Shown: positions 38,501 through 49,984, counted from the first letter of the stretch. The stretch: 64,000 nucleotides of DNA from Cardinalis cardinalis (GCA_014549065.1 JACDOX010000040.1:2931750-2995749), one strand, 5' to 3'. Made by a program: numbers and translations. The notes: generated by a model not told the origin, from the letters alone.

Positions 38501-41500
38501 TTGAGTATTTATATGTAATATTATATATTATAATGAGACAGTAATATCTGAAAGCCCAGATCAACCAAANGTTTCACATGAGTAACAAGAGGCANCCCAG
38601 CTCCAAAAATCTTAAAAATACTTCCTTCATTCAAGGCAGAAAAGAAGTCGGCTGAACTACAGGTTGATCGCATTGAGAAAGAACTGCAGACGAGTCANGA
38701 GCAAAACATTCTCTTAACTAGCAAACTCCACAAATCTGAACGAGAAGTCAATTCCTTAGCTGCTCAAGTAAGTACTTTTATGTTATCTAAAATATATTTT
38801 TCACATCCTTTTATGTTTTTCTCCTTATATTTTAGTCTAAAAATAAAGTAACAATGTCATCTGCTGTGACTTAAAATAGGTATGGAATTTTTCCCTCAGT
38901 TCCAGTTGAAAGACAAAGAATGTATGACTTTACAGGAGATATGTCATACCTGAAAGTGTCTCTAAAGATTGAGGTTATGTTCTTATTATTCCTTCTTCTA
39001 GATCTTTTTCCTGAACAGAACAAGACTTGTGAAGTGGTATCTTTATATTCATGTTTTCAATGTTCATGAAAACAGTCAGCCTAAAACTGGTCTTTCTACC
39101 TTTTTTTTTTTTCTGGAGGTCTAAAAACTATCCTCTGAATGGGCTGCGTTAGCTACAGAAAGCAAACTGCATTGGAGTTACTTGTGGAGATTTAGGTTAT
39201 ATTAGAAGCAGAGTAATCATGATAGCATAGCTTTTTTCTTTGGTTAATGCCAGCATAGCTTGTACAGAAACATTTCAGTANGGAATTGCATCACAGCATT
39301 TTAAGTTGACCATTGTCTTAAAACATATTTGAGTGACTTTGTTGCGCTGGCACCAGATCTTAGAGGTTTTGTTTTATGATTGTATGCTTTTCCTTTTTTT
39401 TTTTTGAGATCTTTTTACAGTGCATATTTATGAGTGCTAAGTATTTAATTTTGGTCATTCATTAAAAAAAGTTCTAATTTACCATAGGAATAAGGTATAG
39501 CTATGCCACTGTTTAAAGCCTCTTTATGTAGTATACCCTACTTGGCCCCCATGAATGCTAAATAGGAAGGGCAAACTTCTGGTAAAGATTTTTCAGTCGT
39601 TTCCCAGAATATGTAGAATATTGTTACAGTCTTTATTTTTTGTATCAACTGGTCTTCTCTGCTCCCCTCCAGAANCAGGACTAAATAAAATATTACAGTC
39701 ATATTTCTCAAAGGGAGGAAAGTAGAAGCTTTATTATAGTAACCTCCACCTGCTTCTGCTCCCACTCAAACCTATTCCTGAGCACAGGTGCATGTTTGTC
39801 TTCTGGATTTTGTGCCTTAAAAAAGCCACCTTAAATCTTTTCAAGTTGCNCTGAATGTTATTAACTTGATGTATAAGCTACTAAATCTTCCATGTAGTTA
39901 CTTAATAAGCTACTGTGTCATTCTTAACCTTTTGCCACTTGTATATGCGAGCAGGTTGTAATTACATTTGTCATTGTGAATGGATTTTCATTATAAGTGC
40001 TTTCCTCCAGATATTTAATTCGCATTGACCGTGTAATTACTGCATTCAAATGCCTAAACTATAGAAAGTTTCCATGCAAGCAGTAATTTTCATTGATTTG
40101 ATGTTCTTAAAGCTCTTACTTTTATGAGGCCATTTGATATGTCTGTAGAGCAGTATTTGATTTAAAATGCACTTCAAGACTATGCAGACCTGGATTTTGA
40201 GAAATTGAGTAGCACTCCAGGAGGCCAGGGGGACTATAAGTAGTTACCAAATTGAAATTACTTGGAAGTAGTTGATATTCTGGCTTTGGATATCACTGTT
40301 TTGATTTACTTGTGGAGATTCAATTTAATTTTATTTTAGCTTGATTCTGAGGTATCTTTAGTCAGAAGTAAAGTAAATATACATAAATTTATTATAGTTA
40401 ATTTGATGTTGGTTTTACCTAATTCATAGGTANAAGAACTTAAACATTCACATAAGTTGGAAGTAACAAATGTCAAACTGGAGGCAGCAAGAACAAAGAG
40501 TGAAGTAGAAAGAGAGAGAAACAAGATTCAAAGTGAAATGGATGGTAAAGTATGAAATTATTTTTTAATTATCTCATCTGTTTACTTCAGTTAGAATAAT
40601 ACAACTGTTTTTTTGTCTGAACACTCTCCAGCAGTCTTCAGCTTCTACTTCTGGTCTAGGTCATAGATCTGACAATTCATTTGGTATTTGAAATAATTGT
40701 GTTGTTTCACTTGCTCTACCAGGCAAAGAACAATTGAGAGCAGTTTTTCATTTATGTAAATTAGTGCATTTGTGACACAACTTGAGCATAATCTGTTTCA
40801 AATTATGTACTTCATATGGTTATTTTTTTCTATTATTGGTAAATTCTCAAGTCTTTCATACTCTGCTTGAAACCGTATCATGCCACAGAGCTTCAGTGGT
40901 TGAAGTTTTTTTGATTCTGTGTCTGTGGAATTGATACCAATTCCATAAGCCTGCCACATGAAACAAAATACAGTACCTAGCTCATTCTTTGAAGGGAACA
41001 GGCATTGTTCTAAGATACCTGATGCAGCTGAGGATCTAGGCAACTTGAAAGAGCTTTCTAGAGTGAAAAGGCCAAAGCTTTCTAGTACTAGTTGAGTTTA
41101 AATCACACAATTACACAGTTTTAAAGAGAACTGTCCTCACTGATTGGCCATAGCCCCAAAATAGAACATTTGTCTTCCTGAAATAATTGTTTCTGTTCAC
41201 TTGCTTTAATAGTAAGTTTGCTAAGAGCAATGAAAAAGTGGTGTTTTCTGTATTGACAGTATGCTTACAGTGTATTGCAAACTAGAAATGTTGGCTCTAT
41301 GAAATATGAAACTGAATACAGACAAGATTTAAGTTAACCTGAACTTACTGTGGAATTCCATTTGCATTGCTGAATTAGCTGGATAACCAGGAGTTGCTGT
41401 TAGAGCATGTTGGCTTATTTGCCAGTGAATGCAGGTGTCAGTTACAATATTTTAGTTTGTATAATTTGTCCCTGCCTATGAAGTCATGGTTTTAGAAATG

Positions 41501-44500
41501 TCTCATTTGGTAATAAAGATGGATTAAAATTGAGATTTGTTGTAGCCCAGTTACTGGTTTCAATGACAACCAGTTTCTGTTTGCTGTAAGCTTTTTCCAA
41601 AAATGAAAATTTTCTTGCTTGACCTTTGCATAGCTGTTATGGAACATTTTTTAAAATTTTTTAATCCAGACACAAATGCTTTGTATAAATTGCTCTTGAG
41701 TTTAAATCTGTAATAATANTAACTGTTTAATTACTATCATTTATTAAAGTAAGAAACTCTCATAGACCATTATTCCAGTGTAATGGTTACTTTTCAAAAG
41801 TTTTGGAAATATAACTGTTATACTAAGAAAGGTCTCTTCTTGTTTTCTTGTGTTCTGTTTTTTTCTCCTTCCCCCATTAATTCTGTCATTTGAATTGAGA
41901 TTTTTAGTTCCCTTTTGTGAATTTATAAAGTTATTTGAATATAGGTTCCTAGCAGGTTCTTACCAATAATGACATGTTTAACTTTTTTAATGTATAATGC
42001 AGGATTGCTGTCTGACAAGGAAATTCTTACTGCAGCTGTTGAGCGGCATAAAGTGCTTTTAGTGGAAAAGGATCGGGAGCTAATTCGTAAAGTGCAAGCT
42101 GCCAAAGAGGAAGTTTTTGACAATATTGCAGCCTTACAGAATGAAAAGTATGTCTACTGATTTCCTCCTCAGTTTCTAAAAAAGGACGGTTTTGTGATAC
42201 TTTTAAAAATATCACTCTTAACTAAACACTTCTGACATTTTCTAGTGATTCTTGTGTGTATGTTGAATAATGTTTTAGGTTAGAACTTGAAAACAGACTG
42301 GCTGATCTAGAAAAGATGAAACTGGAACAAGATTCTTGGAGGCAATCTGAAAAGGATCAGTATGAAGAGAAACTACGTGCTGTGCAGATGGCAGAAGAAT
42401 CTAGCAAAAAGGAACTTCAGCGTTTGCGGTAGTGTGACTTTTCTAATCTTAGCACAGATTTCTCATTTTCCCTCCTTAATGTCTTTACAGTAGACAGTAT
42501 GAAAGCTTACTATTCATAGATACAGAAGTCTTCATTATGAAGTGTTCACTGGTGTAGATTAAACAAAATTATCTTTTGCACTANATAAAAAATAGTGCAG
42601 AATGAAAAATTAACTGTTTGAAATGATAACCCTTTTCGTCCAAACCTTTAAGTGTTATTTTCAATGACCCTTTTGAAGTAATAATTTAGCAATACACCTT
42701 TGTTAAAACTAGTTTAGTGCTGGCTGCTGGCATAGCCCCAGTGTTAGAGTAAATCATTTCTCATTCCACAATGGCACCTTAGCAGAAATTGGCAATCTGA
42801 GACCTAATATGATATCTCTGAGTTGGTTATTATGGTTGGGAGTTTACTTAGCTTACTATAGTTGAAAGTTAGCATGATAAAATTAATCATACNCCAAAAG
42901 TCTTAATACTATGTAAATTCGAAGAATTAATAGAAATATATTTTCAATACTTTTTTAGTTAAATATTTATTAGCCTTTCAAATAATGCTATTTATTTGTC
43001 AGGCTGATTTGTCCTAATTTATAGCATTGGAATTTTGATTAGATAAAAATAAGGATGTCTTACACAATTTTAGATTAAAAATTCAACAGCAAGCTATGCA
43101 GACAAAAGAGCTGGAAGAAAAGAAATGTGAAAATGCTAATCTGAAACAGGTAAGGTTTTATTGCATTATAATGTTTTATAGAGAAATACATTCTTTCCTG
43201 TAGTTACCGTATCCTGCGTTTGAAGATTAGATTGAATTTTTAAGGCTTTTTTTTTTCCCCTGGAGGGATGAAATGTGTACTTCAGATATTTAAAGGAGAG
43301 GTGTTCAGAAATCAGTCGTGCTTTTCTGGACCTCTATAAATGGATTACAGTTTTTTGCTTCATATGTTTTGTGGGTAACAGGGATTTCAAAGCTGAATGT
43401 TTATAGACTGGTATATTGAATATGGTTATGCACTATTTAACTGGAGATTCAGTTGCCATGGAGACTTATAAATTGTTTCTAGGTAATGCTTTGCATTTAT
43501 ACTGCGTCTCTCATCTAAGGTTCTTCAAGTGTTTAACAGATGTTTCATAAATGAACAAACTAGTGTAAAGAGGTATATTTCTATTGCATAGTCAATTGAT
43601 GCAGTGTTGAAAATCAAACCTATTTTTTTTAACTCCTGCTTGCCTGTGATGTTATTTAGTAGGTAATAACAATAGCTGTGCATCAAAGTACTCTGCAAGC
43701 TGTGTGCACTTGAAGTTTGAGACAGTTATTTTTTCCTCCAGAAATCAGAAATTGGGGGATCTAAGTGTCCATGTGGGAGGAGGAAAAGGAAAGGGAAATG
43801 ATCTTTTGTGTATGCTGGCTGCAGAGGTTGGACTTTTCAGTGCTTCCTTGTTTTGTAAACTGATTGGTACAGTCACTGTTTGGTGTAACACTCTGTGTGT
43901 TATGGGACAGAAGTGCCTGGAAAGCTCCACAGCTCTGCTACTAAATATTTCATGGCCCTCGAGTTCTGTTCAGGCCTGGGGCTGAAGCGTTGGATTTCTG
44001 AAGTTCTGGGGGACACTTCAGTGGCAGAAGCATCCTGCCTATCTTTCTCATTTTAACTACAACAGAAACCCTTTGTCTTGTAGTGATTCACTGTAAAGCT
44101 TCTGGAGAAAATGTTGAGTAAAGAGAAAAGAAACAAGTAAAAAAGGCTAATGAAAAGCTAAAGCTAGTTGGTGTCTCCATTTTTCATTGTCTCAGTATCT
44201 CAAAATCAGTTGCTGGTTATTTGCGTACCTTCTGAAATAGAAAAAATCTTTTTTGTTTTGGTAGCAAATAAATGATATCCAACTGCAGCTTGCCTCACTT
44301 TCTCAATCAGAAAAAGATTTGCTGGATTCTAATCAAAAGTTGAAGGAAATAATAGAGAGATTGAAACAAGAATGTCAACATGCAAGGGCTCAGGCAGAGA
44401 AAGCTCANCTGGAAACAGAGAAGTAATTTTTTTCTTTTGGCTTTACTTGTCATGCTGCNTGTGTTCTTCTCATATGGATTACTTAACTGTGGATTGTAGA

Positions 44501-47500
44501 TTCTGAATAAAGTCAGAAAGTTAAAATGAACAGGAAATATTGGACAGTTGTAAAAAATGGTTGTACATTCTGTGGGCATAGTATGTATAAAAGCTTTCCT
44601 CATGTCAGCTTAAAAAAGAGAGGAGTTTGTTTCCATTTGTTTCCATTTGTATCTGTTAAAATTAATTATTGATTAGTGAGATACACTTCTTGCATAAATT
44701 GAAATTCTACTTAACTGAAGTCGGTGTCAAACTTCTATAGGTATAAATGGATCTAGAGTTTCAGAGAGTTCCTTTAAGACTGCTTAAGCTGTATGTGTGA
44801 AAAGAGCATTCAGGCATTGTATTATGCATGATAAGGTTCCACAGTCAGTATATGTGTGAATACTTCTTTCCCTTTCCCACTAGCTACTTTTAGCTGATAT
44901 AAGGTAAGTAAAAGCCTGTAGAATATCTTCTAGTTCCTCTCATCAAAATTAAAAATAATCACTTTCCTTTTTTTGCACAAGCTTGACCGCGTGTCATCAA
45001 AGTATGACAGTAAATGATGAAGGAAGCCAAATTTTATTCAGATTCCATATAGAAGTGAACACCTTCTTGGAATTTAAAGATCAGTTTGTCAGTCTGAAAT
45101 GGTTTTTCAGAATTTCCTAGTTTAGTAACCAAATATTTGTCTAACTAGTACTGGATTATTGTGTGGTGGGTGCTTTAAAAAGTCAGTGTCCCAGATTAAA
45201 TACAACATTTCCAAAGGGTATAATGTAACTTTTGTTTTAACATCTCTTTTCCTATTAATTGGTGCTGCAATTGCTATGTTGTCATTAGTTTTAGTGCTTT
45301 TCAAGTCAACATTTGAAGATATTATTGCATTTGGACTGCAGAGTATGTCACTAGCACATTAAATATTTGGATGTTTGCTTTAGGGAGGTGTACTCACATG
45401 TTGAGTGAGATCATTGCTGTTACTTGAATGAGACTGTCATTGTCATTTACATATTTATGGATCACAAAACAGTCAGGACTAGGTTTNCCTGGGAAGGCAG
45501 TGGAAGGAACTTGTCAGTCCTCAGAGGGCATTGTACAAGTATGTAGGTACTGAGAGATGCACTAGGTTGTTACTGCAGAAATGAAGCAGCTTTGTAGCCT
45601 GCATGTAATTCCTGCAGGTCTGTGCCATTGCTACCCTGGAGCCTTGGGTCATGTTACCATTGTTTTTATGATCTGTGAGTGATAGAACCTCCTTCCTCAG
45701 TTCAGTAAATTCTTATGAGCTTGAACACCAAAGAGTTAAGTTGCACCAAAGCAAGAGGAAGTGAAATAGGNATCAAAAGATGAGACAACAAGATAAAAAG
45801 TTCCAGATAAATAGTGCCAGTTGAGCATTGAGCATAAGTAGGCAAAGCTGCTGCATATCTGGCTGTGTCAATCTTAAGCTTGGAAATGAAAATGTAAAAG
45901 GAGAAAAAAAGCTGAAGGCAAACTATGAGCCTGATACAGATCAGAGATGAGCTCAAACAGGGACTTATTTAGCATTTTGGGAACAATGTTAGTGGCATTT
46001 AAACCAAACAACAACAACAAAAACCAAAACACAAAACNCCTCTAGAAACTCTCACACCCAACTCAAGCATTTTTAACCATTGCCTCAGCTGAAATCCTTT
46101 AACTCTTAAGCAGTGCTCATCCAAAGTGCTTTGGTTCCTGGTGCTAGTAGTTATTTGCAGTCCAGAGTGAGGTACAAGCCATGTTGCATCAACTAGAAGA
46201 GCCATGACAGGTGACGCAGGGGCCAGGACTCTGTTTCCCAAGTGAGAGTGGATGATAGCCAATACTTGTACTGTGGGGAAGGGAGAGGTGGTTTGGTGAG
46301 AAATTTATGGAGATGCATTCAGTCCCTGTAGGGAAAATGCATCTGCCCAGGGCTGGAGTAGTGGTGGATGCATTAAAACCAGGCCTTGGTCTTCTTAAAA
46401 TCTGCTACATAGAATCTCACCATTTGATTTTAATTTTTAACAGTAATGTAATTAAATAATCCATTAGTTCTTTCCTGCTTTGACTCACAATGCAGGTAGC
46501 CCAAACGAACAAGGCAGCATGGAGAAACGGCTCCTTTCCTGTACACTGCTAGAGAACACAGCCTCATTTTAGTGTGTTGTAACCATGCAAAAGTCTAAAT
46601 AGATAACATATGCCTTTGGTGGTGTGTTTTCAGCTGGAATGTTGTCTAGAAACCATATTAGTAGGAGCTTCTTGTTGACCTGCTGTTTGTCTGGTTGGGA
46701 GCATGTCCTAAGCAAGTCTGTTACAAAGATTTGGTAGACCCCATAGGGCAGCACCCTGCTGTCCTAAGCAGAGAAGGTAGTTGTCAACTCTTCTGACAAC
46801 TGATGTTTGGAATAGGCATCTGCTCTTGTGTTCTACTGTGATGATTTGACCTGAATTGAGGAATTTTCTCTGGGTGGTTTGGCAGCATGCTAATCCAACA
46901 AGGCACCAANAATTAGCTTCTTGGAATCAGTTTTCAAAATTTGATAGTTGAAGAAATCCTAGGATAATGCACAGGTTCAAATATCATAGTCACAATTAGA
47001 TTGTTAACATAATAAAATTTACATCAGATCCTTTTAATATATAAAAGTAGGAGTTGTGAAAAGATGCATCTGTTTTAAGAGCCTTAAGGTATTAACTGAA
47101 CGTGCTGCATTGTATGACCTCTTGATTTTTTGACCTGATTTTTCCAAAGGACTTCAGAATACCAGCGTATGGAATGGCTGCAGGAGAAGCATATGCTTAC
47201 GCAGCGTGTCACAGAGTATGAAGAGAAATACAAGCAAATGAAGAACAAGCTATGTCGAGCTGCTGTTGCTCAGAAAAAGGCATGTTGTCTCTTCCTTTTT
47301 GAATGATCCAACCTGTGTAAAGTTCAACTTTATGTTGGCTAGCTAGAATTGTTTCAATGTTAAGAGTTTATTTGCAATCTACAGTATGTAATAACTAAAT
47401 ACATTGGGTTCTTCAAGATTAGCATAGAAATAGGTTGAATGACATGCAAAATAATATTACAGCCAACAACTTTGTTGTAATGGCATCAAAGATTTTCTGA

Positions 47501-49984
47501 GGCTTTCTTTGCACATACGTGTGCATTGATTGTTAAGAGGTGAACCCCTTGATGAGGGAGGATGATACTAGACAAATAATGTTCTACTTTTCCTTGATGG
47601 ANTATTAGAATTTTATTTCTTCTCCTAAGCTTACTTTTTAAGAAATACTTTGGAAGGAAAAGCAGGTAAAACCTCAAGATTAATTAGCAGTGTTATACAT
47701 TGAACATAGGTTATGAAACCTACCAGTGTGTCTTAAGGTCATGGAAAATTGAGATCAATGTGAGAAAAAAAACCCCATGAAAACCAAACAACAAAAAAAC
47801 CCAACAAAAACCAAACCAAAAAACAAAACTAGGNAGTAAACTTTTTTGGTTATACTTATACTCATTTCTATGTGGCCATTTAAAGGAAGACCATTGTGAT
47901 TGTCAGATACCGTTAATGTTTGTTAGTACAGCTGGTCACTGACCAACAAGTGACTGGCAGTTGTGCCTCTTTCATTCCCAACTATGGATCATTTTCCATC
48001 TCTTCTGCTTCCCCACATGGCAATCTAAGCACCTTCAAACAATACAGCATCTCTTCTTAAGGAAGAAAACTCCAATAAAGTGTCGCAGCTTGAAACCACA
48101 TACAGTTTAGATTTAATTTTTACAGGATCTAATCTATTAAGGTATTACTTAGCTGTTTGAAATATCTGTTTGACAGAGAAAGACTCTCAATGACAATAAA
48201 CAAAGGAGGATGCATGAGAAAATAGAACTTTTGGAAGCCAAAATGGAAGAACTAGAAAAGGAAAATCAAGTGTTAAATAGGTAATTAACTTTGCTTTTTC
48301 TTAGCTTAAATAATTACATATTCTCAAGGTATGATTTACAAATATGGAGTATTTTTGAAGATACATGTTACCTATATTAGTAACCAGAGTCCAGTCTAAT
48401 GGCTTTTACAGCACTAGAATTCTTTGAATAGATTCTGTTTAAGATGGGCAGCTGAAAGCTTATGAGACAGTTGCAGGGCTGTCTNTTCAAGAAGAAAAAG
48501 AGAAAAAAATACCTGATAGGCGCAGTTGCAGGAATCCCTTTAAAAGAAGGAAGTGAACAAGACATCAGAATTGCAAGAGAAACCGAGATGGCATCCTCTT
48601 TGAAAGATGNAGTCCTGATTTTTCTCTCTTTATTGAGCCCCTATGGAGGGCTTGATTTTAATAATTAATGTGGCTTCTCTGACTCACTACTGTGAATGGT
48701 AATAAAAGCTTAATTTATTTTATGTAAACTCTAATCTACAATAGAGCAGATAGCTAAATATGTAGAGGGACATTTAGACAGATGTGTAGGCAAAAGAACG
48801 TACACAGATCTACCTTCCTGTTCTTCTGTGTAAGGATAGGTAGAAACTGGAGGTGTTAAACAGCAAAGCACTCGTGGAGAGCTGTGCTGCTGTGTTGGGA
48901 TAACAAAGATCCTGAGCAATAAGAAATCTGTTATTTCCTAGACAGAACGTTTCCTCTGAAGAGTATGCTCGCCTCCAGAAGAGGCTGAAGGACTTGCAGC
49001 GTCGGCACAATGAATTCCGGAGTATAATTCTGAGTCCTGACATACCGGCACTCAACCCAGTCAGTGTAACCCCATTGTCTGCCGTGCCTCCTGGGCCTGC
49101 AGCATCCTTCTCCTTTCTTCAGGTGGGATATAGCGCAAGCTTTGAAAATAATACAGCAAACGAGGGTACTGAAATAGTTCTTTTTTATTGACCTTAGTCT
49201 TAAGGAAGGCGTATTTCATCTTTGAACAGAAGTAAGAAGTTTTGAATTATCTGGAGATGTTCTCTTCCACACAATAGGAAGGAGTACTTGAAAGACAAAG
49301 GAAAATGTTACCGAATGTAACAACTGGGTAGTTTTAAGCCAATTCTCCATACTTTGTCCTTCCCCTCAGAGGCTTCAAATGGCTCCGTCTGGGCAAGAAA
49401 TGCTACTGTTGCTCTCACACCATGGTTTCATTATTGCAAAGCAGTATTGCTGCTTTTGATTTTTTGTGTGGTTAAAAGTCTTAGGTTGAGTTGCTGAGGG
49501 TGAAAATCTCTGGCTGAGGTTGAGCAGGTTGACTTTACAGATTCATGGTTACTGAGACCTCAGGTTTGTGTGCTCCTTCATCTGANAGGAGGAACATTTG
49601 CAAATGTATTTCTTCCTGATCCTGTTCATCAAGAATATCAGAATAATACCCGTGAAACATTGATGAGTAAAATTTAACAAATAAAGATGTTCTGGACTTT
49701 ACAGTTTTTATTTTCCTTAAAGAAAATGAATGTATTGCTCATTTTGGTCCCTTGTGTGTAAAATGTAATAGAGCTACATTCTTTTTCCTTTAAATTTCAA
49801 GGAGGAGCAGCATCAAAGAGAGCTTGCCCTGCTTGGCAAGCGATTGGAAGAATTAGAAACCAGACAAAGAAAACAGCTGGAAGATCTTGGACCATCTAGA
49901 GAGCGGGTAATGGTGGGATGTGGGGACTTGGCAAGAAATAAGATCACTGGAGAAAATGAAGCACAAAGTGAGGACTCCAAATAA
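32354..49984 (+). CDS. CEP83: CEP83 (CCDC41), centrosomal protein of 83 kDa, complete coding region in 15 exons
   Basis: Join of 32354-32502, 32866-33016, 34223-34315, 34593-34724, 37121-37372, 38636-38767, 40430-40544, 42003-42147, 42279-42428, 43074-43149, 44265-44422, 47150-47279, 48177-48280, 48942-49122 and 49802-49984. Phases agree at every junction and the sum is 716 codons plus TAA; human CEP83 is about 701 residues. The product is almost wholly coiled coil (about residues 25-620), rich in Glu, Lys, Gln and Leu, with no signal peptide or membrane segment. Known role: a distal-appendage component of the mother centriole, needed for centriole-to-membrane docking and for recruitment of later appendage proteins such as CEP164; human mutations cause nephronophthisis type 18. 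All introns are GT-AG except intron 12, which begins GC. Three codons contain an N. The start ATG has A at -3 and G at +4. Confidence 0.96.
32866..33016 (+). CDS. CEP83: CEP83 coding exon 2 (residues 50-100)
   Basis: TTTCAG acceptor and GTGAGA donor. The exon completes a split Arg codon, then encodes LQEDYTKSQDELKRLL and further heptad-rich coiled coil, ending EQMKQQ. Confidence 0.94.
34223..34315 (+). CDS. CEP83: CEP83 coding exon 3 (residues 101-131)
   Basis: 31 codons, phase 0 at both ends, with a TTTTAAG acceptor and GTAAGT donor. It encodes the conserved LTPQKLERL and SPMRERYQKLEN motifs. Confidence 0.95.
34451..34476. repeat. 10-bp perfect inverted repeat
   Basis: ATTTCAACCT, a 6-nt spacer, AGGTTGAAAT; in CEP83 intron 3. 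Confidence 0.85.
34593..34724 (+). CDS. CEP83: CEP83 coding exon 4 (residues 132-175)
   Basis: 44 codons, phase 0 at both ends. It encodes EVEKYRTLYNKLRYDHTFLK and SEFEHQKEEHAHIL, closely matching the family. The acceptor is CTTAG and the donor GTATGT. Confidence 0.95.
36155..36980 (-). mobile_element. CR1 LINE, antisense, old and diverged
   Basis: Read on the minus strand it follows the CR1 3' region. On the plus strand one sees the antisense CR1 words GTTGCTCAGGTCCATGTCCA, TTGTCCACTAGGACCCCCAG, CAGCTTGTCCAGATTTTTCT and CAGTTTGGTGTCACACTCAA, in the correct order. The 3' terminus, degraded to TGGAATCATAAGATAAG, lies at the low-coordinate end. The copy is heavily diverged and sits inside a CEP83 intron in reverse orientation. 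Confidence 0.82.
36248..36276. repeat. 11-bp perfect inverted repeat inside the antisense CR1
   Basis: GTCCATCCAAG, a 7-nt spacer, then CTTGGATGGAC. It could fold as a hairpin on either strand. It lies in the CR1 3' UTR. Confidence 0.8.
37121..37372 (+). CDS. CEP83: CEP83 coding exon 5 (residues 176-259)
   Basis: 84 codons, phase 0 at both ends, the longest coding exon. It encodes IARLDKDKEELHNQLLSIDP, SKRVEALSREKAQLCQKLKA and RQLAEMQTMMRSLE. The acceptor is TATCAG and the donor GTAAGA. Confidence 0.96.
38636..38767 (+). CDS. CEP83: CEP83 coding exon 6 (residues 260-303)
   Basis: 44 codons, phase 0. It encodes AEKKSAELQVDRIEKELQ and LTSKLHKSEREVNSLAAQ. The N at 38698 is the third base of a CAN codon (His or Gln; Gln would be usual for this heptad position). 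The acceptor is TTCAAG and the donor GTAAGT. Confidence 0.95.
40430..40544 (+). CDS. CEP83: CEP83 coding exon 7 (residues 304-341)
   Basis: The exon encodes VXELKHSHKLEVTNVKLEA and SEVERERNKIQSEMD, ending one base into a Gly codon. The N at 40433 is the first base of an NAA codon (Lys, Gln, Glu or stop; Lys expected from the human protein). The acceptor is CATAG and the donor GTAAAG. Confidence 0.94.
42003..42147 (+). CDS. CEP83: CEP83 coding exon 8 (residues 342-389)
   Basis: The exon completes the split Gly codon and encodes LLSDKEILTAAVERHKVLLV and EKDRELIRKVQAAKEE, near-identical to the family. It ends two bases into a Lys codon at the donor GTATGT. Confidence 0.95.
42279..42428 (+). CDS. 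CEP83: CEP83 coding exon 9 (residues 390-439)
   Basis: Only about 130 bp after the previous exon. It encodes LELENRLADLEKMKLEQDSW and RQSEKDQYEEKLRAVQMAEE. It ends two bases into an Arg codon (CG) at a GTAGTG donor, one of the weaker donors in the gene. Confidence 0.95.
43074..43149 (+). CDS. CEP83: CEP83 coding exon 10 (residues 440-465)
   Basis: A short 76-nt exon with a TTTTAG acceptor and GTAAGG donor. It completes the Arg codon and encodes LKIQQQAMQTKELEEKKCEN and ANLKQ, continuing the coiled coil. Confidence 0.93.
44265..44422 (+). CDS. CEP83: CEP83 coding exon 11 (residues 466-517)
   Basis: The exon encodes QINDIQLQLASLSQSEKDLL and LKEIIERLKQECQHARAQAE. The N at 44408 is in the third position of a CAN codon. 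It ends two bases into a Lys codon at the donor GTAATT. Confidence 0.95.
44423..47149 (+). other. CEP83: CEP83 intron 11
   Basis: The longest coding-region intron (about 2.7 kb), GT-AG. It contains an A/C-rich tract at 46004-46037 and a tandem TTTCCATTTG pair near 44.63 kb. A hydrophobic 67-codon open frame near 45.2 kb has no splice or promoter support and is treated as chance. Confidence 0.85.
46004..46037. repeat. A/C-rich low-complexity tract
   Basis: ACCAAACAACAACAACAAAA followed by ACCAAAACAC, in CEP83 intron 11. Confidence 0.75.
47150..47279 (+). CDS. CEP83: CEP83 coding exon 12 (residues 518-561), followed by a GC donor
   Basis: The exon encodes TSEYQRMEWLQEKHMLTQRV and KQMKNKLCRAAVAQKK. 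The homologous continuation (RK in the next exon) requires the exon to end at 47279, where the intron begins GCATGT, not GT. The nearest GT (47284) would add 4 nt and break the frame. Confidence 0.92.
47280..48176 (+). other. CEP83: CEP83 intron 12, GC-AG type
   Basis: The donor is AAG|GCATGT and the acceptor TTTGACAG at 48171-48176. The flanking donor bases otherwise fit the U1 consensus, as expected for functional GC donors. It contains an A/C-rich low-complexity tract at 47766-47829. Confidence 0.85.
47766..47829. repeat. A/C-rich low-complexity tract
   Basis: Alternating A runs and CC/CCC words (AAAAAAACCCC, CCAAACAACAAAAAAACCC), in CEP83 intron 12. Confidence 0.8.
48177..48280 (+). CDS. 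CEP83: CEP83 coding exon 13 (residues 562-595)
   Basis: Starts RKTLNDNKQRRMHEKIELLE and ends EKENQVLN plus two bases of an Arg codon at the donor GTAATT. The acceptor CAG is followed by another AG at 48177-48178, but only the first keeps the frame. Confidence 0.94.
48942..49122 (+). CDS. CEP83: CEP83 coding exon 14 (residues 596-656)
   Basis: The acceptor is TTCCTAG. The exon encodes QNVSSEEYARLQKRLKDLQR and RHNEFRSIIL, the end of the main coiled coil. A Pro/Ser/Ala-rich low-complexity stretch follows, ending SFSFLQ at the donor GTGGGA. Confidence 0.95.
49802..49984 (+). CDS. CEP83: CEP83 terminal coding exon 15 (residues 657-716)
   Basis: The acceptor is TTTCAAG. The exon encodes EEQHQRELALLGKRLEELET and RQRKQLEDLG, matching the human C-terminus. 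Where I recall the human protein ending shortly after this (GSSGE), the frame here continues for about 26 more codons to TAA at 49982-49984. Alternatively GAGCGG|GTAATG at about 49909 could act as a donor to an unseen exon, so the last 26 residues are less certain. Confidence 0.85.
   Translation, partial: EEQHQRELALLGKRLEELETRQRKQLEDLGPSRERVMVGCGDLARNKITGENEAQSEDSK

Noticed and set aside
45159..45362. 67-codon hydrophobic frame in CEP83 intron 11, resembling a small membrane protein
   Set aside because: AT-rich sequence readily yields Leu/Ile/Val/Phe-rich frames; there is no Kozak, splice or conservation support.
47284..47285. GT at 47284 as the donor of CEP83 exon 12
   Set aside because: It would add 4 nt and shift the frame relative to both possible acceptors, whereas the GC donor preserves the conserved AQKK|RK junction.
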